A stretch of 64,000 nt of DNA from NCBI GenBank assembly GCA_035573855.1, contig DATLZU010000013.1, positions 62,001-126,000 on the forward strand, written 5' to 3'. The DNA comes from DATLZU01 sp035573855. GTDB taxonomy: Bacteria > Nitrospirota > Nitrospiria > Nitrospirales > Nitrospiraceae. Below the pieces are notes generated by a model. That model saw only the letters and a program-made list of their open reading frames with translations. It had not been told where the DNA came from and ran no database searches. How positions within the stretch are numbered: position 1 is the first letter of the stretch; every line of letters begins with the position of its first letter. A program made the translations under genes and the position numbers. This document shows, piece by piece, positions 1-7,666 of the stretch.

Positions 1-1
1 C

Positions 2-214
2 AGCGAAGGATGCGCCTTGGGCCTGCCCTGTTCCTGGACCTGCGAGTTAGACGCGGTGTATCAGTACGCGGAAAACGGACTCTGGTACGACGCGATTGCC
101 TGCCTGCATGAATTGATCACGGCCAATCCCGATGATCCATTGCTGCAACGGGTGCTTGATCACCTGCTGAAGCAATCCGACATTCACCTGCCTCCCGTTC
201 GTCGGGCCGAATAA
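2..214 (+). CDS. C-terminal end of a truncated protein, possibly DUF928/TPR-like
   Basis: The reading frame is open from the first bases of the window, so only the last 70 residues or so are visible and the true start lies upstream. The visible part has a helical pattern (a Tyr-rich segment with GLWYDA, then ELITANPDDP) that resembles the single TPR-like helix pair at the end of DUF928 proteins or other tetratricopeptide proteins. The resemblance is loose, and no function is assigned. It ends 252 bp before the next gene. Confidence 0.5.
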   Translation, partial: SEGCALGLPCSWTCELDAVYQYAENGLWYDAIACLHELITANPDDPLLQRVLDHLLKQSDIHLPPVRRAE

Positions 215-291
215 TCGCCGTATTTTCCATGTCCGTTATCGTTTTGGATACGCCCCCGCATCGCTTTTGATACACTGCGCCCGTCGTCACC

Positions 292-314
292 GGCCGGGCT
301 GCCTTTGCCCGGCC
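292..314. terminator. GC-rich hairpin, candidate terminator
   Basis: A perfect 8-bp inverted repeat (GGCCGGGC / GCCCGGCC) with a 7-nt loop lies 78 bp after the first stop codon. No clear T-run follows, so it is at best a weak intrinsic terminator. The rest of the 215-466 gap shows no gene. Confidence 0.3.
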
Positions 315-466
315 TTCCTGCGCCTTTCCATGCGGTTGAAAAACTAGGAAGTCCATAGTGGCGCTGGATGACGTGCTGTTCTGAGACGCATGGCATGGGG
401 GTTGCTGAATTCATGCTGTGAAAGCAGCGGGCAGTGAGAGTTGAAGCTCAACAAGGAGGCCACGCC

Positions 467-664
467 ATGGACTGGGAAATTGTCACCTGGGGATTGCTCA
501 TCGGGATGGCCGGCATGGTCTGGCTGTTGATTCTGGCCACGTGGAGCGAAGAGCCTGCCCGCACCCGCGCGATTGAGGCCCATCCTGAGGACTCCGGCGA
601 GTCCGTTGCGCAAGAACCGAAGACCGGCCATCGATTGGTCGAGCGACGCTCCCAGGCGGCCTGA
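467..664 (+). CDS. Small single-span membrane protein, unknown function
   Basis: A 65-residue protein. The start was chosen at the ATG of MDWEIVTWG because a strong Shine-Dalgarno (AAGGAGG, 453-459) precedes it by 7 bases; an in-frame GTG 33 bases upstream lacks one. Residues 4-25 form one hydrophobic span (ending GMVWLLILAT), followed by a charged soluble tail rich in Glu and Arg. The shape resembles small membrane-anchored accessory proteins. No family is recognised. Confidence 0.6.
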   Translation: MDWEIVTWGLLIGMAGMVWLLILATWSEEPARTRAIEAHPEDSGESVAQEPKTGHRLVERRSQAA

Positions 665-703
665 TCTTCGTCGTCACCACTCGCCGAATGCTTCGGTAGC
701 GCC

Positions 704-1042
704 ATGCAGCCCGATGGCACCGACCAAGGGATGCCCGGCACCGGCCGGGTGAGAAGAGCCAAGCTGACTGTAAGGCCGGAGAAACGCCGACTGACGTTGA
801 ACCTGCCTGCCGACTTGCTGGAACGACTGCGCAACACAGTCTATTGGACACCCGGCTTGACGATGGCGAAACTGGTGACCGACGCCGTCAGCGACGCGCT
901 GGACCGCCTCGAACGCCGCAATGGAGAGCCGTTCCCTCCGCGCATGGAAGAACTTAAACCCGGTCGCCCGCGCAGATGGAAGCCTGTATCTGAACCAATA
1001 CGCCCCCGTATCCAGACAGATAACCCCGCTCCACGTCTGTAA
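704..1042 (+). CDS. Ribbon-helix-helix DNA-binding-like protein
   Basis: A 112-residue basic protein. Residues 27-70 have the ribbon-helix-helix layout: a short strand (RRLTLNLPADLL), a helix, then a second helix (TMAKLVTDAVSDALDRLE). CopG/Arc-type DNA binders and ParB-adjacent RHH proteins share this arrangement. The N- and C-terminal tails are Arg/Pro-rich and probably disordered. No toxin gene follows, so this may be a stand-alone regulator, not an antitoxin. The fold call comes from the pattern only. Confidence 0.55.
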   Translation: MQPDGTDQGMPGTGRVRRAKLTVRPEKRRLTLNLPADLLERLRNTVYWTPGLTMAKLVTDAVSDALDRLERRNGEPFPPRMEELKPGRPRRWKPVSEPIRPRIQTDNPAPRL

Positions 1043-1447
1043 ACGAGTCCACCCAAGCCCTCTCGGTTTCTTTCCCCAAGTTCTTAATTTTTCAATCGTC
1101 CCCCCGCCTCAGCCTCACTAAGGCCGCCAGAAAGATAAGCATGCATTTTGCGTTGAGTCACGACCGCCTGTGTCCTGTTCCGCCAGACTTCCCATAGCTC
1201 CGGCACCTTATCTGCCTTCTTCCCCGCAGCAGAGAAGGCCGAAATGGCTGACCGAGACATTTGGGAATGCGGACTGTGGAATGAAGGATTCCACTCGCCC
1301 TCCTCCCCTGTGGAAAGAAGGGAACGGGAAAGCCGAGAAGCCGTCTCGGTCTTCAACGCACTGAACGACAAGCATCAAAAACATCCCTTATGAGATGAGA
1401 TCGGCAGCCGGGTGATGGGATGGATCACCTTGAAATTTTGAATGAGG
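1043..1447. other. Intergenic stretch without a convincing gene
   Basis: About 400 bp. Short open frames exist on both strands but their composition (Ser/Arg-rich, no known motif) is that of chance frames. The right end runs into a degenerate AATGTGGAATG repeat that borders the four-helix-bundle remnant. No hairpin or promoter could be supported. Confidence 0.5.
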
Positions 1448-1840
1448 AATGTGGAATGGGCTGATGGGTAGCGCTGGAATTTTAAATCGCCTCCAGTTTA
1501 ACCGGAGAGAATTGATTCTGTCCGGGCAACTCATTCGCTCCGGTACTTCGATCGGGGCGAACGGTGAGGAAGCTATCCCCGCCCAACGCAAAAGAGATTT
1601 TCTTGCGAAGATGTCCATTGCCATGAAAGAGGCGCGCACAACCCTTTTCTGGTTACGGATCATCCACGAATCCGGCCTGGCGAACAGTCCGGAAATCATC
1701 ACGTTGCTTCAGAAGTGCCGGGAGCTTACGAATCTCCTCAGCAGGATCACGTTGACGACCCGTCAAAACCTGCGGTCGAATAAGCGCGTTTCCTCTCCCA
1801 ATGCTATGAATTCTTCATTCCACATTTTTCATTCCACATT
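1448..1840. repeat. Inverted copies of an 11-bp repeat flanking the four-helix-bundle remnant
   Basis: AATGTGGAATG at 1448-1458 is matched in inverse orientation by CATTCCACATT at 1816-1826 and again at 1830-1840. The pair brackets the remnant gene exactly, as expected of a small repeat-bounded insertion or of recombination between short dispersed repeats. Confidence 0.5.
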
Positions 1841-1847
1841 GGGATAG
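1449..1847 (+). pseudogene. Truncated four-helix-bundle protein (23S rRNA IVS / S23 type)
   Basis: The frame carries the hallmark of the TIGR02436 four-helix-bundle family: SGQLIRSGTSIGAN followed by EEA, then helices RDFLAKMSIAMKEARTTLFWLRII and a Leu-rich last helix. Family members normally begin about 25 residues earlier with another amphipathic helix. Here that region is replaced by unrelated residues starting in the AATGTGGAATG repeat, and the last 13 residues are encoded by copies of the same repeat in reverse. It therefore looks like a remnant trimmed or captured by a small repeat-flanked element. Expression as a shortened protein cannot be excluded. Confidence 0.55.
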
Positions 1848-1858
1848 TGGAGGCAGCC

Positions 1859-4192
1859 ATGACTATCGCAACGGCTGAACACTGCATTCTCATTGTCGAC
1901 GATGAAGAGGATATCATCTTGACACTGCGGGACCTGCTGGAACACGACGGGTACCAGGTCGATTTCGCCGGTACCTGCGCCGAGGCCGTCGCCCGCGCCG
2001 CCGAACGCCATTACAACGCGGTGTTGCTCGACCTGACCCTGCCCGATGGCGACGGACTCACCGTGTTGAAGACGCTGCAGGAGCGCGACCCGACGCTGCC
2101 GGTCATCGTCCTAACCGCCGACGTCTCCACGGACCGGCGGATCGATTTGCGGACCCAAGGCGCCTTCGATTACCTGACCAAACCTTATAACCGCGACGAT
2201 CTGCGCGCCACGCTGCGCAAGGCGGTCGGGGTCAAAGCCCTCGCCGTGAAGGCGGCTCGGGTGGAACACGCCTTGACCGAGAGCCAGGAACGGTTCCGTT
2301 CGCTGGTCGAGTCGGCAACGGACGCCATCATCGTCGCCGACCACCGCGGCTGCATCCTTTCCTGGAATCGAGCCGCCTCCACCTTGTTCGGCTATACCGA
2401 GGCCGAGATCCTCGGTCGACCGTTGACCGTGCTGATGCCGGTCCGTTACCGGGACGCGCACCACCAGGGGCTGCAGCGCCTCCGCGCCGGCGGCGAGGCT
2501 CGCCTCATCGGCAACGCGATCGAGCTGGAAGGGCTCCGGAAGGACGGCAGCGAGTTTCCGTTGGAACTCTCGCTAGCCACGTGGCAGACGCACGCCGAGA
2601 CGTTCTTCAGCGGGATCATCCGCGACATCTCCGAGCGGAAGCGGGTCCAAGCGGCGCTCGCCGCGAGCGAGGGGCGGTTCCGTTCCCTGGTCTCCAACAT
2701 TCCCGGTGCCGTCTATCGCTGCGCCTGCGATCCGCACTGGACGATGGAGTTCCTGAGCGACGGCATCCAAGATCTGTGCGGCTATCCCGCGTCGGATTTT
2801 CTCGGCAACCGCGTCCGGTCATACGCCAGCATTATCCACCCGGAAGATCGGACGATGGTCGAGCAACAGGTCCATGAGGCGGTGGCGCAGCGACGGGCGT
2901 ATGTGATCGAATACCGGCTGCTGCACAGAAACGGCGACGTTCGATGGGTGTACGAGAAGGGCCAAGGAGTGTTCGGGGAGGACGGCCGGACGCGTTGGCT
3001 CGACGGGGTCATCGTGGACATTACAGATCGCAAGCGGGTCGAAGCGGCGCTCCAGGACAGCGAAGAACGGTATCGCGTGCTCTATGAAGACACGCCATCC
3101 ATGTATTTCATGATCGATCCTGACGGCACGATCCTTTCGGTCAATCCGTTCGGCGCCGAGCAACTCGGCTACACCGTCGAGGAACTTGTCGGACAACCGA
3201 TCCTTTCGGTATTCCACCCCGAGGACCGCCAAGCGGTGACCGGTGAGCTCGAGATGTGCCTGGAACACTTCGGCCGGCCGATGAGCGAGGAAGTGCGCAA
3301 GGTGCGAAAAGACGGTGCCGTCATGTGGGTCCGCGAAACGGCCCGGGCTGTGCAAACCGCCGCCCATGGGCCGGTCGTGTTGCTCGTCTGCGAGGACACT
3401 ACCGACCGCAAACGGGCCGAAGACGCGCAGCGGGAAAGCGAGGAACGGTTCCGCCAATTGGCCGAACAGATCAGAGAGGTCTTTTGGCTTAGCGATCCCG
3501 AGAAAAACCGCATCTATTATGTGAGTCCCGGATACGAGCACATCTGGGGCTGTTCCTGTGACTCGCTCTACGCCTCGCCTCGCGCCTGGCTGGACGCCAT
3601 TCATCCCGCCGACCGACCCCGCGTGCTCGAGGCAGCGCTGACCAAGCAGGTCAGCGGAGCGTATGACGAAGAGTATCGGATCGTGCGGCCTGACGGATCG
3701 GAACGGTGGATCCGAGACCGCGCCTTTCCCATTTGCGACTCGTCCGGCCGGGTCTATCGGATCGCCGGGCTCGCCGAGGACATCACTGACCGGAAGCGTG
3801 TGGAGGAAGCCCTGCGGGCGAGCGAGGAGCGGTTGCAGTTGGCGCTTCGCGCCGCCGACTTGGGGGTGTGGGATTGGGATCTTCGCTCGGGCCGCGTGTA
3901 TTGGTCCGAAACCGTGGAGGCGTTTTTCGGCCTCTCGTCTGGTTCGTTCCCCGGGACCCATGCGGCCTACCTCGATCTCATATACTTGGAGGATCGCAGC
4001 CTCGTACTGCAAGCCGTCCAGGACGCCATCGAGAGGCGAGCGGCGTTCGAGGTGGAACATCGCGTGGTTCAGCCAGACGGCTCACTGCGCTGGCTAGCCT
4101 GGTCAGGCCGGGTGATGAAAGATGTGAACGGAACGGCGATCCGGATCCTCGGCACGGTGCGGGACGTGACGACGGCCAAGCGAATCTCCTAA
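1859..4192 (+). CDS. Response-regulator receiver with five PAS domains, no kinase domain
   Basis: 777 residues from the ATG at 1859, which has TGGAGG 5 bases upstream; the in-frame GTG at 1847 has none. An N-terminal receiver domain (about 8-125) has acidic D14/D15, phospho-acceptor D58 in LLDLTLPDGDG and K108 in YLTKP. Five PAS units follow, each opening with an ER/GRF-type motif (ERFRSLVESATDA, GRFRSLVSNIPGA, ERYRVLYEDTPSM, ERFRQLAEQIREV, ERLQLALRAADLG), most ending in a PAC motif (DISERKR, DITDRKR). The protein ends after the last PAC with no HisKA, HATPase, GGDEF or EAL domain. It heads a cluster with a substrate-binding protein and a membrane kinase, so it may be a phosphorylated sensory scaffold for them. 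That role is inferred. Confidence 0.85.
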   Translation: MTIATAEHCILIVDDEEDIILTLRDLLEHDGYQVDFAGTCAEAVARAAERHYNAVLLDLTLPDGDGLTVLKTLQERDPTLPVIVLTADVSTDRRIDLRTQGAFDYLTKPYNRDDLRATLRKAVGVKALAVKAARVEHALTESQERFRSLVESATDAIIVADHRGCILSWNRAASTLFGYTEAEILGRPLTVLMPVRYRDAHHQGLQRLRAGGEARLIGNAIELEGLRKDGSEFPLELSLATWQTHAETFFSGIIRDISERKRVQAALAASEGRFRSLVSNIPGAVYRCACDPHWTMEFLSDGIQDLCGYPASDFLGNRVRSYASIIHPEDRTMVEQQVHEAVAQRRAYVIEYRLLHRNGDVRWVYEKGQGVFGEDGRTRWLDGVIVDITDRKRVEAALQDSEERYRVLYEDTPSMYFMIDPDGTILSVNPFGAEQLGYTVEELVGQPILSVFHPEDRQAVTGELEMCLEHFGRPMSEEVRKVRKDGAVMWVRETARAVQTAAHGPVVLLVCEDTTDRKRAEDAQRESEERFRQLAEQIREVFWLSDPEKNRIYYVSPGYEHIWGCSCDSLYASPRAWLDAIHPADRPRVLEAALTKQVSGAYDEEYRIVRPDGSERWIRDRAFPICDSSGRVYRIAGLAEDITDRKRVEEALRASEERLQLALRAADLGVWDWDLRSGRVYWSETVEAFFGLSSGSFPGTHAAYLDLIYLEDRSLVLQAVQDAIERRAAFEVEHRVVQPDGSLRWLAWSGRVMKDVNGTAIRILGTVRDVTTAKRIS

Positions 4193-4248
4193 AAACATTC
4201 TGAATGACGTGGAACGAGTGAACATCGGGCCATGAGGAGCCCAAGTTC

Positions 4249-5187
4249 GTGAAGCCACGGTCGCTGACCACCATCCTGTTCTTCGTCTGCGTGCTGGTGA
4301 GTGGCCAAGCCACCGGCTTGGTTCCCGCTCTCGCCGCCGCCGCTGAGATCGCCATTCTCAAATCCTCCAATATCAAGGCGTACAACGACGCCATCGACGG
4401 CTTCAAAGCCGCGGTGCCCAACGGCTCGACTTTCCGGGAATACGACCTGGACGGCGACCTGGATCGGGGCCGCAAGCTCGCGCGCAGGATCCGCGCATCG
4501 GACGCCACGTTAGTCCTGGCCGTCGGCTTGAAGGCGGCGATGGCCGCCAAACTGGAGATCGTCGATACGCCGGTCATCTACGTGATGGTGCTCGACCCCT
4601 CAAAGCACAACCTGGCAGCGCCCAACATGACCGGTATCTTTCTGGAGGTGCCGCTTGACCGGCAGCTTGACACGATCCGATCGCTCCTGCCCGGCCAACG
4701 GCGCGTCGGCGTCTTGTATGACCCGAGCAAGACTTCGGCCGTCGTGGAGGAAGCCCGCCGCCAGGCCAAGGCCTACGGTTTGGAACTCGTGGCCGCGCAA
4801 GTGGCGAGCGAAAGGGATGTGCCGGCCTCGCTGCGGACCCTGCTGCCGACCGTCGGGGCGTTGTGGCTGGTTCCGGACTCGACGGTCTTGACTGACGAGT
4901 CGCTCAGGTACATCCTGAATACGGCCCTGGATCAGAAAGTCCCGGTCATCGGCTTCTCGCCGGAATTCGTCCGAAGCGGCGCGTTGCTCAGTCTCTCGGT
5001 GAACTACGGCGACATCGGCCGCCAGGCGGGCAGTCTGGCCCGTCGGATTCTGGACGGCCAGGTCAGCCTGCCGCTGAAGGCGGTGCCGGCTGATCGGGTC
5101 AGGATGACCCTGAATTTGAAAACGGCGCGGTTCCTGGGCATCGACGTTCCCAAGGAGATCGAAGCCCGCGCCGATGAAATCTATTGA
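4249..5187 (+). CDS. ABC transporter substrate-binding protein (PF04392 type)
   Basis: 312 residues starting with GTG, with GAGG upstream. The N-terminus is a signal peptide (basic MKPR, hydrophobic TTILFFVCVLVSG, Ala-rich cleavage region near 25-30). The mature part shows the periplasmic-binding-protein pattern of the TrpX/YtmJ-like family: SNIKAYNDAIDGFKAAV near the start, PVIYVMVLDPS, RRVGVLYDPSKTSAVVEEA and KVPVIGFSPEFV. No permease or ATPase gene lies beside it. Instead a membrane histidine kinase follows after 22 bp, so the protein may present a ligand to that sensor instead of feeding a transporter. The ligand is unknown. Confidence 0.85.
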   Translation: MKPRSLTTILFFVCVLVSGQATGLVPALAAAAEIAILKSSNIKAYNDAIDGFKAAVPNGSTFREYDLDGDLDRGRKLARRIRASDATLVLAVGLKAAMAAKLEIVDTPVIYVMVLDPSKHNLAAPNMTGIFLEVPLDRQLDTIRSLLPGQRRVGVLYDPSKTSAVVEEARRQAKAYGLELVAAQVASERDVPASLRTLLPTVGALWLVPDSTVLTDESLRYILNTALDQKVPVIGFSPEFVRSGALLSLSVNYGDIGRQAGSLARRILDGQVSLPLKAVPADRVRMTLNLKTARFLGIDVPKEIEARADEIY

Positions 5188-5209
5188 GCGTTGAACGCTA
5201 AGGCAGCCC

Positions 5210-7408
5210 ATGGAGCGCCATCCGCATCCATGTTTCGTCAGCCTGCGGACGAAGTTCGTGGTGCTTTCCGGCCTGATCATTGTGGCGACCACCTCCAGCG
5301 TGAGCTGGTATTTCGTCCAGGAGAAGCGCGCGGCGATGACCGAGCGGTTGACCGGTTTGGGCTCCGTGCTGGTTAAAAATCTGGAGCACACGGCCCACTA
5401 TGCCGTCATCAGCGAAGACCGGCCGACGCTGGCGACGTACATGGACGGCGTCATGGAAGTGGACGAGGTCGTGTACGTAGTGATCACGGGCTCAGACGGC
5501 ACCATCCTGGCGGCCAAGAGCAAGGGGCATCTTACGAGCAGGCCGGATTTCTCCCGCTTTGCCGACCAGCCGCTGTATCCGGATCCGTCCATCGCGAGCC
5601 GCCTGCGCGAGACGTCCTCTCCCCAGCCGCGGATTGTGCATCTGCGGGACCGGGACGGGGAATCGTTCTACGACTTCGCCCTGCCGGTCGTGCAGTCCAG
5701 CCGGGAAAAGTTACGCTCCGACGCGTTGGTGTTGCAGTCGGAGGAAAGCCTGCACCAGGAACAGGGCGCGCCGAAGGAGCCGGTTTACGGCGTGATCCAG
5801 ATCGGCCTGAGCGAGGTGAAACTCCAGCGCGCCCTGACCAACATCGTCAAGAATGTCGTGCTGATCACGTTGGCGATCATCGCCGCCGGCATTGTGGGGA
5901 CGCTCCTGCTCACCGCGCGGATCATTACGCCGCTGCGCAGCCTGACGAGGGTAGCGCAACGAGTGGCCGAAGGGGATCTGACCGCCTCCGCCACGCCCAC
6001 CACCCGAGATGAAGTCGGCCAACTCACGCTGTCGTTCAACCAGATGACGGAATCGCTGAAAGAGCGAGACCAGGCGATCTCCGTCAATCTGGACACCATC
6101 CGGCACCAGGTGAACCAGTTGACCACCCTGAACCAAGCTAGCGCGGTCATCACCTCGACGCTCGATCTCGACAAACTGTTGACGACCGTCCTGCACCTGC
6201 TGATCGACAATCTGGGCTTCGCCCGGACGATCCTGATCCTCTACGACAGCGAGCGGGGGATTGCTTACGCGGGTCGCGTGGCGGGCGTCCCGCCCGATGT
6301 GGAACGGAAAGCCCGGGCGCTGGAAATTTCGGTGCAGGACAACGGGAGCCTCGACGCGGACCTGCTGCTGCACGGGAAACCTGTGCTCGCGCTCAACATC
6401 GAAACGGTGGCGCAGCGCATGCATCCCCCGATGTTGGAGCTCGCCCGGGAGATCGGCGTCATCTCGTTTGTCGCGGTGCCGCTCCGCAGTAAACAGCGCA
6501 TCCTGGGCTACCTGGCGGCGGACCGAGGCCTCCCTCGCTGCACACAGGAGGATTTCGAACTGCTGATGACGGTTGCCAGTCACGTCGCAGTCGCGCTCGA
6601 CAACGCGCGCGCCTATCTGGAGCTCGAACTGCTCACGCAGACGCTGGAAAAGCGCGTGCAGGAACGGACGCAGGAACTGCAACGCATCAATGACCAGCTG
6701 GAAGAAGAATATCAACGGCGGATGAAACTCATGCGGGCGATTACGCACGATATGCGGACGCCCTTAACCTCGATCACCGGATTCGTCGACAACATGTTGG
6801 ACCTCATTGCCGGTCCCCTGACCGAACGACAGGCAGGGTACCTGAAGCGGGCGAAAAATAATCTCACGAAACTCAAAGACCTCACCGAACAGCTTCCTGC
6901 TGCGATCAATCCGGTGCTGCGGCCAGAGCAGTTGGCGCTCGGTGTTCACTCCCTGTTCGACATGGTGGCGGACGCGGTGGACAACCAGCGCGTGACGGCC
7001 GACAAGAAAGGCGTGGCCTTGCACATAAGCCGAGCTGACAATCTCTCTCCTGTTAGAGTCGATCGGAACAAGATCGAACGGGTGATCATGAATCTCGTCA
7101 ACAATGCCGTCAAATTCACTCCTTCCGGCGGCGAGGTACACATCCGGGGTCTCGTCCGTGACGACGGCTTTTGGGAAATCTGCATCGCCGACACCGGATG
7201 CGGGATTCCCGAAGAGGAGATTCCGAAGCTATTCGAAGAGACGGTCAAGCTGAAATCTCCGCTCCCGGACGAGCAGGGCTCGCACCTCGGCTTGCCGATC
7301 TGCAAGCAATTCGTCGAATTGCACGGCGGGCAGATTTGGGTGGAGAGCCGGCTCGGCGAAGGCAGCCGCTTCTTCTTTACGCTCCCGCTCGAACGACAGG
7401 CGACGTAA
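5210..7408 (+). CDS. Membrane sensor histidine kinase (HAMP-GAF-HisKA-HATPase)
   Basis: 732 residues. TM1 is at about 15-33 (FVVLSGLIIVATTSSVSWYF), followed by an extracytoplasmic sensor region of about 180 residues. TM2 (VVLITLAIIAAGIVGTLLL, about 220-240) leads into a HAMP domain (ITPLRSLTRVAQRVAEGDL), a GAF domain (about 310-470), a coiled coil and HisKA with phospho-acceptor H513 in AITHDMRTPL. HATPase_c shows the N box NLVNNAVKF, G1 DTGCGIP and G2 GSHLGLPICKQF. It follows the substrate-binding protein by 22 bp and is probably co-transcribed. No dedicated response regulator is fused; the receivers at 1859 and 10541 are candidate partners. Confidence 0.9.
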   Translation: MERHPHPCFVSLRTKFVVLSGLIIVATTSSVSWYFVQEKRAAMTERLTGLGSVLVKNLEHTAHYAVISEDRPTLATYMDGVMEVDEVVYVVITGSDGTILAAKSKGHLTSRPDFSRFADQPLYPDPSIASRLRETSSPQPRIVHLRDRDGESFYDFALPVVQSSREKLRSDALVLQSEESLHQEQGAPKEPVYGVIQIGLSEVKLQRALTNIVKNVVLITLAIIAAGIVGTLLLTARIITPLRSLTRVAQRVAEGDLTASATPTTRDEVGQLTLSFNQMTESLKERDQAISVNLDTIRHQVNQLTTLNQASAVITSTLDLDKLLTTVLHLLIDNLGFARTILILYDSERGIAYAGRVAGVPPDVERKARALEISVQDNGSLDADLLLHGKPVLALNIETVAQRMHPPMLELAREIGVISFVAVPLRSKQRILGYLAADRGLPRCTQEDFELLMTVASHVAVALDNARAYLELELLTQTLEKRVQERTQELQRINDQLEEEYQRRMKLMRAITHDMRTPLTSITGFVDNMLDLIAGPLTERQAGYLKRAKNNLTKLKDLTEQLPAAINPVLRPEQLALGVHSLFDMVADAVDNQRVTADKKGVALHISRADNLSPVRVDRNKIERVIMNLVNNAVKFTPSGGEVHIRGLVRDDGFWEICIADTGCGIPEEEIPKLFEETVKLKSPLPDEQGSHLGLPICKQFVELHGGQIWVESRLGEGSRFFFTLPLERQAT

Positions 7409-7666
7409 TTCAGCCGTTAGCCTTCGGTATTACCTCCTCCCTCTCTCCCCCCATTTCCTAATTCATCATTTCCCCAAGGGTGTATCCCTTCCGATACCGT
7501 CTCGTATTGCATTCGATACCATTGAATCCGCCGATCTCAGAACAAACCCTGTATTCTCCAACAACTCGTTGCCCTCTTCCTTTATAGAATCAAGGGGTTC
7601 CTGCCGGCCTTCTCGGCCCGCGGAAGATTCCTGCCATGGCACGACGGTTGCTCCATTTCTTCTGCG
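7409..7666. other. Intergenic region with clustered GATAC words
   Basis: 258 bp between two kinase genes. Around 7478-7525 the words GTATCC, CGATACC, CGTATT and CGATACC recur at intervals of roughly 10-20 bases on both strands, a layout that could be regulator binding sites. No consensus promoter or hairpin was seen. Confidence 0.3.

Noticed and set aside
1084..1371. A 95-codon minus-strand frame in the intergenic region
   Set aside because: Ser/Arg-rich, no start signal, no family likeness; treated as chance.
2819..4060. A 413-codon antisense frame opposite the multi-PAS gene
   Set aside because: No recognisable domain and composition typical of the complement of a high-GC gene.
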